A DNA stretch of 21,547 bases, taken from contig DJEG01000079.1 of the NCBI GenBank assembly GCA_002431305.1, forward strand, positions 14,050-35,596. Reading direction: 5' to 3'. The notes under the pieces were generated by a model, which saw only the letters and a list, made by a program, of their open reading frames with translations, did not search any database and was not told the origin of the DNA. The translations under genes were made by a program, and so were the position numbers. Source of the stretch: Ruminococcaceae bacterium UBA5904. GTDB lineage: Bacteria > Bacillota > Clostridia > Oscillospirales > Acutalibacteraceae. Shown piece by piece: positions 15,211 through 21,547 of the stretch. The stretch's first letter is position 1, and each line of letters opens with the position of its first letter.

Positions 15211-15827
15211 TGAAATTAAGGTCTGTTTCAGCAAAAGGCGGTAAACTTAATATATATGCCGACGATGTTTTTATAATGAACGTAAGTTCCTCTGTCTGGT
15301 ATTCGAGCGGATATTCGGACGGCGACGAGATTGACGATGACGGAATCGAAGAATTCAAAAGAATGGTCGGCGGTCGGCTTGCCTATGCGGGCGCTGTCAG
15401 AATTCTTACGCTGAGGGCTCATTCCGAAAAGGAATTGAGAGAAAAGCTTTTAAAAAAATATCCGCCGGAATGCTGTGACTACGCGGTCGAAAGATGCAGG
15501 GAACTGGGTTTTGTCGACGATGAGGATTTCGCGGTAAGGTACGCTTTAGAGCTTTATGAAAAGAAACATTTCGGTGCTGACAGAATCCGAAAAGAACTCA
15601 TGATAAAAGGCGTGGACAGAGAACTTATCGACGAGGCGGTCGGCGGACTTGACATTGACGAAATTTCATGTATTATTGATATAATTAAAAAAAAATATAA
15701 GGATTGTCTTTCGGATGAAAAGGGATTAAGACGTGTTTATTCGGCCTGTCAGAGGCTCGGATATTCGTATTCTCAAATACGAAAGGCAATAGAGCAGATG
15801 AACGGAGAGAATTCAGATGAGTATTAA
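15210..15827 (+). CDS. recX: RecA modulator RecX
   Basis: A 205-residue helical protein that binds RecA filaments and tunes their length and activity. It shows the triple three-helix repeats of RecX: AVRILTLRAHSEKELREKLLKKYPP, then the second repeat LGFVDDEDFAVRYALELYEKKHFGADRIRKELMIKGV, which has the diagnostic FVDDEDFA, and a final repeat with ACQRLGYSYSQIRKAIEQ. The first ~55 residues are a small beta-rich N-terminal extension, as in many Gram-positive members. One-base overlap with recA implies coupled translation and a fixed ratio. It overlaps rimO by 11 bases at its end. Confidence 0.93.
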   Translation: MKLRSVSAKGGKLNIYADDVFIMNVSSSVWYSSGYSDGDEIDDDGIEEFKRMVGGRLAYAGAVRILTLRAHSEKELREKLLKKYPPECCDYAVERCRELGFVDDEDFAVRYALELYEKKHFGADRIRKELMIKGVDRELIDEAVGGLDIDEISCIIDIIKKKYKDCLSDEKGLRRVYSACQRLGYSYSQIRKAIEQMNGENSDEY

Positions 15828-17145
15828 GGTCGGACTTATATCGCTCGGATGTCCGAAAAACCAGGTTGATTCGGAAATGATGCTTGCAAAGCTTAACGCG
15901 GCGGGATATGAAATCGTTGACGACGCATATTCGGCGGACATTGTCGTAATCAACACGTGCGGTTTTATCGAGGACGCTAAAAAAGAGGCTATTGAGAACA
16001 TTCTCGAAATGGCGGATCTTAAAAAGGACGGCGTTATCAAAAAAATTCTCGTATGCGGATGTTTGGCGCAGAGATATAAGGACGAGGTTATAAAGGAAAT
16101 GCCTGAAATCGACGGAATTATGGGCATAGGTAACAACGGAGACATTGTCGAAATGTGCGATCGCGTTATGAAAGACGAGGCGGTCGAGGAGTTTGCCGAC
16201 AAAGAGACCATGCCGATAGAGGGCGAGAGAATTCTCTCAACTCCCGCGCACTGGGCATATCTTAAAATCGCGGACGGATGCTCAAACTGCTGTACATACT
16301 GCGCTATCCCGATGATAAGAGGCAGATTCAGAAGCCGTACAGAGGAAAGTATAGTTAAAGAAGCCGAGAAACTGGCTTCCGACGGCGTTAAGGAACTTAT
16401 TCTTATAGCGCAGGATGTTACGAGATACGGCGAGGATTTATATCACGAATTAAGACTTCCTTCGCTTCTGAAAAAACTCTGCAAAATTGACGGAATCGAG
16501 TGGATAAGGCTTCTGTACTGCTATCCCGACAGAATAACGGACGAATTGCTCGACGTTATGGCAAGCGAGGATAAGATTCTTAACTATATTGATTTACCGT
16601 TACAGCACGCGGACGGCAAGGTATTAAAAAGAATGAACAGAACGGGAGATAAGGAATCCCTTCTTGCTCTTATCGAAAAAATCAGAGACAAACTCCCGAA
16701 CGCTATAATCCGTACGACGTTTATAACGGGATTCCCCGGAGAGGGAGAATCGGAGTTTAACACCCTGTCCGAATTCGTGGACGAGGCGCAGTTTGACAGA
16801 CTCGGATGTTTTGCATATTCACCAGAGGAGAACACTCCGGCCGCTGAGTTCGAGGATCAGGTTGACGACAAAGTTAAGCAGAGACGCGGAGAAATTATAA
16901 TGGAACAGCAGTACGATATCTTTTCGTACAAGCAGAAACAGCTTATCGACACGGTTCAGAGATGCGTTGTCGACGGTTATGACGCGTACACCGACAGCTA
17001 TTTCGGCAGAACGTGGATGGACGCGCCCGAAATCGATTCCGCAGTGTTCTTTACGTGCCGAAAGGAACTTGACGAGGGCGACATGGTCGACGTAAGAATA
17101 TTTGATACTAAGGACTACGACCTCATGGGTGAGGTCGTTGAATAA
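15817..17145 (+). CDS. rimO: Ribosomal protein S12 methylthiotransferase RimO
   Basis: A 442-residue radical-SAM enzyme that methylthiolates an aspartate of ribosomal protein S12 (uS12). The N-terminal UPF0004 domain binds the auxiliary cluster through Cys12, Cys48 and Cys82 (LGCPKN, NTCGF, CGCLAQRY). The radical-SAM cluster motif CxxxCxxC is Cys155, Cys159 and Cys162. The block AIPMIRGRFRSR follows, then a TRAM domain at the C-terminus (about 375-442). LGCPKNQVDSE and HWAYLKIADGC point to RimO rather than MiaB. GGAGAG (15804-15809) precedes the ATG inside recX. Confidence 0.95.
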   Translation: MSIKVGLISLGCPKNQVDSEMMLAKLNAAGYEIVDDAYSADIVVINTCGFIEDAKKEAIENILEMADLKKDGVIKKILVCGCLAQRYKDEVIKEMPEIDGIMGIGNNGDIVEMCDRVMKDEAVEEFADKETMPIEGERILSTPAHWAYLKIADGCSNCCTYCAIPMIRGRFRSRTEESIVKEAEKLASDGVKELILIAQDVTRYGEDLYHELRLPSLLKKLCKIDGIEWIRLLYCYPDRITDELLDVMASEDKILNYIDLPLQHADGKVLKRMNRTGDKESLLALIEKIRDKLPNAIIRTTFITGFPGEGESEFNTLSEFVDEAQFDRLGCFAYSPEENTPAAEFEDQVDDKVKQRRGEIIMEQQYDIFSYKQKQLIDTVQRCVVDGYDAYTDSYFGRTWMDAPEIDSAVFFTCRKELDEGDMVDVRIFDTKDYDLMGEVVE

Positions 17146-17186
17146 GAAGCGGTCTTATTTTGAGGGTCGGAGTATAAGGAGAGCGA

Positions 17187-17753
17187 ATGAATACACCTAA
17201 TAAGCTCACGGTTATGAGAATGCTGATTACCCCCGTGTTTTTGGCGTTTTACCTAATAAAAGATATTCCGCACAGTGCGTTGTGGGCATTGATTGTTTTT
17301 CTGATTGCGTCGGTAACGGACGCTGTCGACGGACGGCTTGCGAGAAAGTATAATCAAGTCACGGTCTTCGGCAAATTAGCTGACCCCGTTGCCGATAAAA
17401 TGCTGACGACTGCCGCGCTTCTCGCGTTTATGAACGACGGACTGTGCAGTATATGGACGGTATTTATAATTTTGACAAGGGAGTTTGCCGTCACGTCTGC
17501 ACGGCTCATAGCTTCGTCGCAGGGGGTTATTATTCCGGCTAATATATGGGGAAAGATAAAAACCGTGTCGCAGATGGTATTTACCGCAGCTGTGCTTGCA
17601 ATGCTTGTGTTTAAGAATTTCGGTATTTTGTCCGAGAGCGTGAATATCTCATTGATTTCAAATATTTTGCTCGGCATAACGGCGGTTCTCGCAGTAATTT
17701 CGGGTATTATATATCTGATACAGGCGAAAAATAAAATAGATATCACAATGTAA
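17187..17753 (+). CDS. pgsA: CDP-diacylglycerol-glycerol-3-phosphate 3-phosphatidyltransferase
   Basis: A 188-residue membrane enzyme with about five or six hydrophobic segments. It makes phosphatidylglycerol phosphate from CDP-diacylglycerol and glycerol 3-phosphate, the first committed step to phosphatidylglycerol and cardiolipin. The CDP-alcohol transferase motif D-x2-DG-x2-AR-x8-G-x3-D-x3-D is complete: Asp45, Asp48, Gly49, Ala52, Arg53, Gly62, Asp66 and Asp70. The start MNTPNKLTVMRMLITP is typical of PgsA. AAGGAGAG precedes the ATG, 41 bases after rimO. It lies at the end of the recA-recX-rimO run, just before a large hairpin. Confidence 0.93.
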   Translation: MNTPNKLTVMRMLITPVFLAFYLIKDIPHSALWALIVFLIASVTDAVDGRLARKYNQVTVFGKLADPVADKMLTTAALLAFMNDGLCSIWTVFIILTREFAVTSARLIASSQGVIIPANIWGKIKTVSQMVFTAAVLAMLVFKNFGILSESVNISLISNILLGITAVLAVISGIIYLIQAKNKIDITM

Positions 17754-17761
17754 CAAAGAAT

Positions 17762-17803
17762 AATTCACACCGTATACTGTCATGAGGTGATACGGTGTGA
17801 ATT
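17762..17803 (+). promoter_or_regulatory. 14-bp hairpin holding the ribosome site and GTG start of the ZIP gene
   Basis: AATTCACACCGTAT (17762-17775) pairs perfectly with ATACGGTGTGAATT (17790-17803). The 14-base loop contains GAGGTG (17785-17790), the only good ribosome site for the ZIP gene. The GTG start (17797-17799) lies in the right arm. The hairpin runs into TTATTTT, so it may also act as a terminator after pgsA. A TATACT at 17773-17778 in the left arm could be a local -10 box. Confidence 0.7.
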
Positions 17804-18570
17804 TTATTTTATCCGCGCTTCTTGCGGGCTTGATGACGTGGTTCATAACCGCGCTCGGAGCGGGGGTTGTCATATTCTATAAAAAATATACCGACTCGGC
17901 TGTCGGAAAAACGCTCGGATTTTCGGCGGGTGTGATGCTCGCTTCTTCGTTCTGGTCACTGCTGGAACCGAGCGTTAACGATTATTCGTATGCTTTAACT
18001 TTGCCGTCATGGGTCGGTGTTTCTCTCTCGTTCGGACTGGGCGCGTTTATGATACTTGCTATTGACCGCGCGGGAGGAATTATTTCGGAGCATGCGGATA
18101 TCGGCGAAAACCGCGGAATGTTTTTGATGATACTGGGCATGACGGCGCACAATATCCCGGAGGGGCTTGCGGTCGGAGTCGCATTCGGCGCTATGGCGGA
18201 CGGGTATTCGCGCGAAGCAATGATAGGTGCGGTGTCTGTCGCCGTCGGAATCGGAATTCAAAATTTCCCGGAGGGAGCGGCGGTGTCGCTGCCGATGAGG
18301 CAAAAAGGTTATTCGAGAGTAAAATCGTTTCTTGCCGCTCAGGCGACTGCGCTTGTCGAGCCGATTTTCGCTGTTGTCGGCGCAGTTTGTGCGTCGAGAG
18401 TCGTTAATTTATTGCCGTTGTCACTGTCTTTTGCCGCGGGAAATATGATAACGGTCTGTGCACACGAGGTCATACCCGAATGTAAAACATGGGATGGGGA
18501 GTACTCGCAAACGGTGTGGATTATTATAGGCTTTGTATTAATGACGGTGCTTGACCTCGCGTTCGGGTAA
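17797..18570 (+). CDS. ZIP-family divalent metal transporter
   Basis: A 257-residue membrane protein with about eight hydrophobic segments, from the ZIP family, which brings zinc, iron or manganese into the cytoplasm. The metal-site helices are recognisable: HNIPEG at 118-123 and the matching QNFPEG at 155-160, and AHEVIPE near the C-terminus. The pattern resembles the GufA/ZupT-like bacterial branch. The GTG start is supported by GAGGTG and by the conserved early segment LLAGLMTWFITALGAG. An ATG at 17833 would cut into the first helix. The start is embedded in a hairpin. Metal preference cannot be read from sequence, and no clear Zur or Fur box was seen. Confidence 0.88.
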   Translation: MNFILSALLAGLMTWFITALGAGVVIFYKKYTDSAVGKTLGFSAGVMLASSFWSLLEPSVNDYSYALTLPSWVGVSLSFGLGAFMILAIDRAGGIISEHADIGENRGMFLMILGMTAHNIPEGLAVGVAFGAMADGYSREAMIGAVSVAVGIGIQNFPEGAAVSLPMRQKGYSRVKSFLAAQATALVEPIFAVVGAVCASRVVNLLPLSLSFAAGNMITVCAHEVIPECKTWDGEYSQTVWIIIGFVLMTVLDLAFG

Positions 18571-18611
18571 GAATTCAAATGTAAATTTATTGTTTATTTT
18601 CACCCGAAAGA

Positions 18612-18640
18612 TTGAAATGAATATATGTATACAGTATAAT
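18612..18640 (+). promoter_or_regulatory. Promoter of the GH5 gene
   Basis: TTGAAA (18612-18617) and perfect TATAAT (18635-18640) with a 17-base spacer, about 32 bases before the ATG. GGTGAGGA (18663-18670) is the ribosome site. Confidence 0.8.
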
Positions 18641-18671
18641 TAAAACAAATAAATTAAAAACGGGTGAGGAT

Positions 18672-20147
18672 ATGAATACTATCAGCGTTAACAAAATGTC
18701 GCTTGTCGATGAACTGGGCAGAGAGCGCATATTCAACGGTATCAATATGGTACATAAAGGCGGAAAGGATGGCGCTGTTCACAAGGATTATAAGCCCGAC
18801 TGGACGGAAGAGACGTTCGCTTCGTTTAAAAAACTCGGTATAAATATCGTCCGACTCGGACTTATTTGGGACGCTGTCGAACCCGAATGCGGAAAGTACG
18901 ACGACGATTATCTCGATATGATGGTTTCATACGCCGAAATATGTGAAAAGTACGGTATTTACTATTATCTTGACATGCATCAGGATCTTTACTCCGCGAT
19001 TTTTGCGGACGGTGCGCCTGCATGGGCGACAATAACGGATTCGTATAAATACAGAGAGCCTAAATTTATATGGGCAGAGGGATATTTTATTTCGAAAGCC
19101 GTTCACAGAGCGTGCGATAACTTTTGGAACAATACTCCGATAAACGGCAAGGGACTTCAGGATCACTACTGCGACATGTGGAAACACGTTGTTGAAAAAT
19201 TCAAGGACAGACCCGGACTTATCGGTTATGACGTTATGAACGAGCCGTATCCCGGCACCGACGGAGGTAAGGCGTTCCGTCAGATTATAAAAGGCGGAAT
19301 CGATACTATCGTTTTCTCGGGTAAGGTTAAGAGAATAAAGGCAATTAGAAATATTATAAAAGGCGAGGATAAATTTACGTCCGCGCTTGCCGTTCTCGAC
19401 GACAGAAACGTTATGAAGAGCGTTACGAAGCCTGCGGAGAGCACAATAAGACAGTTCGATGTTAAAAAGTACTATCCGTTTTTCCAAAAATGCGCTTCGG
19501 CTATACGTGAGGTTGACGGCAGTCACATTATTATTATGGAAAACTGCTATTATTCAAATCTCGGAATTCCTTGTACTACGCCGAGACTCGTTTATAAAAA
19601 CGGCGGACGTGAGAAGAATCTGATGTTTGCTCCGCACGCGTACGATTTGACCGTCGATACACCCATGACAAACACGGCGAGCAACGCAAGAGTCGACGGC
19701 ATATTTGACCAGCACAGACACACTCAATTAAGACTCGGCGTTCCCGTTATCGTAGGAGAGTGGGGCGGTATGGTCGACGGAAGCGAGGAGTACCCGCATC
19801 TTGAGCATCTGCTCGAAAAGTTCGACGCGAACAAATGGAGCCAGACGTACTGGGCGTATTACTCGGGACTTATGGGCACGAAGATTATGAAGATAATAGC
19901 TCGTCCGTACCCTCAGGCTGTCAGCGGTGAAATAAAGTCATACGGATTTGACAGAAGAAGTAAGATATTTACTCTTAAATATATTCACGGTGAAAACAAT
20001 AAGGGCATGACCGAAATATTCCTGCCCGAAGAACCCGCGAAGATTGAAGCAGACGGCAAGTATGAAGTCAAGACCGACGACAAAGGCGTTATAACGCTTT
20101 ATGTTGAACCGGTTGACGGAGAGAATACGGTAAGGGTATATTATTGA
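18672..20147 (+). CDS. Glycoside hydrolase family 5, endoglycoceramidase-like, without signal peptide
   Basis: A 491-residue retaining glycosidase with a TIM barrel (about 15-400) and a small beta-sandwich C-terminal domain (about 405-491). Family 5 motifs: FNGINMVHKG, LGINIVRLGLIWDAVEP, DMHQDLYS (101-108), the acid/base Glu191 in MNEPYPG, the APHAYD block and the nucleophile Glu363 in VGEWGG. DMHQD and GAPAWA resemble the endoglycoceramidase-like branch of GH5, whose members release glycans from glycolipids or act on related beta-glucosides. No signal peptide or membrane helix is present, so it should act inside the cell, perhaps on imported glycosides. It has its own promoter and terminator; no transporter for a sugar substrate is adjacent. 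The substrate is not certain. Confidence 0.85.
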   Translation: MNTISVNKMSLVDELGRERIFNGINMVHKGGKDGAVHKDYKPDWTEETFASFKKLGINIVRLGLIWDAVEPECGKYDDDYLDMMVSYAEICEKYGIYYYLDMHQDLYSAIFADGAPAWATITDSYKYREPKFIWAEGYFISKAVHRACDNFWNNTPINGKGLQDHYCDMWKHVVEKFKDRPGLIGYDVMNEPYPGTDGGKAFRQIIKGGIDTIVFSGKVKRIKAIRNIIKGEDKFTSALAVLDDRNVMKSVTKPAESTIRQFDVKKYYPFFQKCASAIREVDGSHIIIMENCYYSNLGIPCTTPRLVYKNGGREKNLMFAPHAYDLTVDTPMTNTASNARVDGIFDQHRHTQLRLGVPVIVGEWGGMVDGSEEYPHLEHLLEKFDANKWSQTYWAYYSGLMGTKIMKIIARPYPQAVSGEIKSYGFDRRSKIFTLKYIHGENNKGMTEIFLPEEPAKIEADGKYEVKTDDKGVITLYVEPVDGENTVRVYY

Positions 20148-20156
20148 TTCCATTAT

Positions 20157-20211
20157 AAAAATGCCGTATTACAATCCGGATATGAGTTCCGGATTGTAAT
20201 ACGGCATTTTT
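20157..20211. terminator. Strong bidirectional terminator between converging genes
   Basis: A perfect 24-bp stem (20157-20180 with 20188-20211) around a 7-base loop, TATGAGT. It starts with AAAAA and ends with TTTTT, so it works in both directions: for the GH5 gene from the left and the chromate-transporter pair from the right. Confidence 0.95.
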
Positions 20212-20215
20212 CTGT

Positions 20216-20788
20216 TCAAAAAGTGTAAAACAGTATTCCGAGTCCTGCGGAAAAAAGAATTAAAACGATAGGTGAGAGCGTGCGTTTCTTTATTTTTTTA
20301 AAAATAAGAGATGTAACGGCAATAAGAGCAAAAATGATAATCGCTTTGATATCGGGTGTGATTTTATCGCCGAGGGACGAAAAATTAAACAGCGTGCTTA
20401 AAAGCATTATTATGCCTGCCGATAAAATCATAGCGGATATGCACGGACGGATTCCCAAAAGAAACGACTGCACGCCCCCGAATTTTAGCAGATTTTTAAG
20501 AATTAAAGAGATTATAAGAATTATGATAAACGACGGTAGTACGACTCCTAAAGTTGACAAGAGCGCGCCGGGAATTCCGCCTTGTGATGAGCCGATAAAC
20601 GTTGCCATGTTTATTGCGAGAGGACCGGGGGTAGATTCGGAGACTGCAATAAAATTCATAAGCTGATTTTCCGTCAGCCATCCGTTTGAAATAACCGTGT
20701 CGCGGATAAGCGAAATCATACCGTAGCCTCCGCCGAACGAGAACGCGCCGATTTTAAAAAATTCGAGGAATAATTTTAAATATATCAT
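20216..20788 (-). CDS. chrA: Chromate transporter half-protein (CHR family), second gene of pair
   Basis: A 190-residue membrane protein with about five or six hydrophobic segments, one CHR domain. It has FSFGGGYGMISLI near the N-terminus and STPGPLAINMATFIG (about 53-67), the two CHR signatures. Short CHR proteins come as pairs that together match one full-length ChrA and insert in opposite orientation. Full ChrA exports chromate; the natural substrate in gut-type anaerobes is not established. GGGGAG (20796-20801) precedes the ATG by 7 bases. The start overlaps the end of the first gene by 4 bases (ATGA). Confidence 0.9.
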   Translation of the reverse strand: MIYLKLFLEFFKIGAFSFGGGYGMISLIRDTVISNGWLTENQLMNFIAVSESTPGPLAINMATFIGSSQGGIPGALLSTLGVVLPSFIIILIISLILKNLLKFGGVQSFLLGIRPCISAMILSAGIIMLLSTLFNFSSLGDKITPDIKAIIIFALIAVTSLIFKKIKKRTLSPIVLILFSAGLGILFYTF

Positions 20789-21360
20789 TTCTTTGCTCCC
20801 CGCTTTTTTGATACTGATTTTACCGCGTAAATTACTACGGCAATAAATCCGCAGATAAGAATATAATATACGCTCGAAAAATTGACGGCAAATACGGAGC
20901 AGGCTATCATTGCGGTCATTACGGCGAGTGAGATTATAATATTAAAAGCGTTTCGTTTAAGCGTTTTTAAAATTCTGATGCCCGAGGAAACTATGAGATA
21001 CACGACGCATGCCTGAATTCCGCGAAAAGCGTAGGCGACGTATTTTAAACTTAAAAATTTATCGAGAAACAGGGAGATCACGTATATTACGATAAAGCTC
21101 GGCAGACATACGGCGAGGGTCGCGAGGACTGAGCCGAAAACTCCGCCTATTTTGCATCCGACATAAGTCGCGGAGTTTACTGCAATTGGACCCGGTGTAG
21201 ATTCTGCGATTGCCGTCATGTCGAGAAATTCGTCCTCGGTTACCCATTTTCGTTTAGTGACGAATTCGTTTTCGATAAGCGGGATCATGGCGTAGCCTCC
21301 GCCGAACGAGAACGCGCCGATTTTTAAAAAGGAGAGAAACAGGGAGATGTATTTATTCAT
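20785..21360 (-). CDS. chrA: Chromate transporter half-protein (CHR family), first gene of pair
   Basis: A 191-residue membrane protein, one CHR domain, homologous to the gene that follows it. It carries FSFGGGYAMIPLIENEF and STPGPIAVNSATYVGCKIGG, the CHR signatures. Two hydrophobic blocks (about 65-115 and 140-180) frame a cytoplasmic linker. It most likely forms a heterodimeric anion transporter with the second gene. GGAG (21371-21374) precedes the ATG by about 10 bases. A terminator-like hairpin at 21390-21418 lies just upstream; I see no good promoter between it and the start, so expression may depend on readthrough of that hairpin. Confidence 0.9.
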   Translation of the reverse strand: MNKYISLFLSFLKIGAFSFGGGYAMIPLIENEFVTKRKWVTEDEFLDMTAIAESTPGPIAVNSATYVGCKIGGVFGSVLATLAVCLPSFIVIYVISLFLDKFLSLKYVAYAFRGIQACVVYLIVSSGIRILKTLKRNAFNIIISLAVMTAMIACSVFAVNFSSVYYILICGFIAVVIYAVKSVSKKRGAKK

Positions 21361-21389
21361 GTGTAATCAGCTCCGGGAAAGGGAAAATT

Positions 21390-21418
21390 AAAAAACGGCA
21401 ATGCCCTAATGATTGCCG
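21390..21418 (-). terminator. Terminator-like hairpin in the leader of the chrA pair
   Basis: Read on the minus strand, CGGCAAT pairs with ATTGCCG across a 9-base loop, followed by TTTTTT (complement of 21390-21395). It lies 30 bases before the first chrA ATG and behind the tRNA terminator, so it may be a second terminator or an attenuator. Confidence 0.65.
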
Positions 21419-21437
21419 AAATTTGATTAATTTCATT

Positions 21438-21467
21438 GAAAAAGACCAAGTCATATGACCTGGTCTT
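21438..21467 (-). terminator. Terminator of the tRNA-Gln gene
   Basis: AAGACCA-x-GTCAT (21442-21454) pairs with ATGAC-x-TGGTCTT (21455-21467) with one A-C mismatch. On the minus strand the stem is followed by a T-run (complement of 21439-21443). It begins only 5 bases after the tRNA end. Confidence 0.8.
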
Positions 21468-21472
21468 CTTCA

Positions 21473-21546
21473 TGGCTGGGGAATAGGGATTCGAACCCCA
21501 ACAAACAGAGTCAGAGTCTGTCGTGCTACCGTTACACAATTCCCCA
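21473..21546 (-). tRNA. tRNA-Gln (anticodon CUG)
   Basis: A full cloverleaf on the minus strand. Acceptor TGGGGAA pairs with TTCCCCA, with discriminator G and an encoded CCA (21473-21475). The D arm has GTAACGGTAGC. The anticodon stem ACAGA/TCTGT encloses loop CTCTGAC, giving anticodon CTG, which reads CAG. The T arm is GGGGTTCGAATCCC. The U1-A72 pair is typical of tRNA-Gln. All 74 bases lie inside the window. Confidence 0.95.
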
Positions 21547-21547
21547 A

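Noticed and set aside
18927..19526. Minus-strand frame of 199 codons inside the GH5 gene
   Set aside because: No ribosome site, and the plus strand carries an intact, motif-bearing enzyme through the same bases.
21357..21539. Minus-strand 60-codon frame across the tRNA-Gln gene
   Set aside because: It is the tRNA and its terminator read as codons; no protein is supported.
1..21547. CRISPR arrays, transposases, phage genes or toxin-antitoxin pairs
   Set aside because: None seen: no spaced short repeats, no transposase or integrase motifs, and no paired small genes of that type.

Overview
The window looks like chromosomal DNA from a moderately A+T-rich Gram-positive anaerobe of the class Clostridia, most likely the Ruminococcaceae/Oscillospiraceae group. 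Pointers are the FtsE-FtsX-PcsB cluster, RqcH, an ECF-type riboflavin transporter under an FMN riboswitch, S-box control of metK, a recA-recX-rimO-pgsA run, strong AGGAGG-type ribosome sites, and a decayed dockerin-type domain. The placement is inference from gene content; no taxon-specific marker was aligned.

Layout. 1-444: 3' end of an RsuA-type rRNA pseudouridine synthase and its terminator. 582-5910: a promoter and then a five-gene cell-wall/cell-division run, namely a CdaR/PucR-type regulator, FtsE, FtsX, a secreted coiled-coil/LytM murein hydrolase (PcsB type) and an S41 protease homologue that seems to have lost its catalytic residues. 5911-7070: a gene-poor stretch holding a dockerin-domain remnant, a 198-nt imperfect inverted repeat, a promoter and an FMN riboswitch with terminator. 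7071-9126: ribU, then promoter, SAM-I riboswitch, terminator and metK. 9135-9180: bidirectional terminator shared with an unrecognised small gene on the minus strand (9188-9508), which diverges from the next block. 9675-13884: tightly packed DUF1858 protein, TrmK, Nif3-family protein, RqcH and a pyridoxamine kinase. 13885-18570: hairpin-rich gap, recA promoter with a LexA-like box, then recA, recX, rimO, pgsA and a ZIP metal transporter whose GTG start lies inside a 14-bp hairpin. 18612-20147: a separately promoted GH5 glycosidase without signal peptide. 20157-20211: 24-bp perfect bidirectional terminator. 20216-21360 (minus): a pair of half-size ChrA chromate-type transporters. 21473-21546 (minus): tRNA-Gln(CUG).

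How the parts fit. FtsEX is the membrane ATPase that activates PcsB-type hydrolases at the septum, so three adjacent genes encode one machine and the S41 homologue may be an accessory. ribU and metK are neighbouring genes, each controlled by the metabolite it supplies. recA and recX form a recombinase and modulator pair. RqcH, TrmK, RimO and the partial RsuA all act on the ribosome, tRNA or stalled translation products. I see no phage, IS transposase, CRISPR array or defence island. The unexplained parts are mostly non-coding: the ZIP start-codon hairpin, the 198-nt inverted repeat, and palindromes over promoters; the degenerate S41 protein and the FtsE tail are the protein-level oddities.
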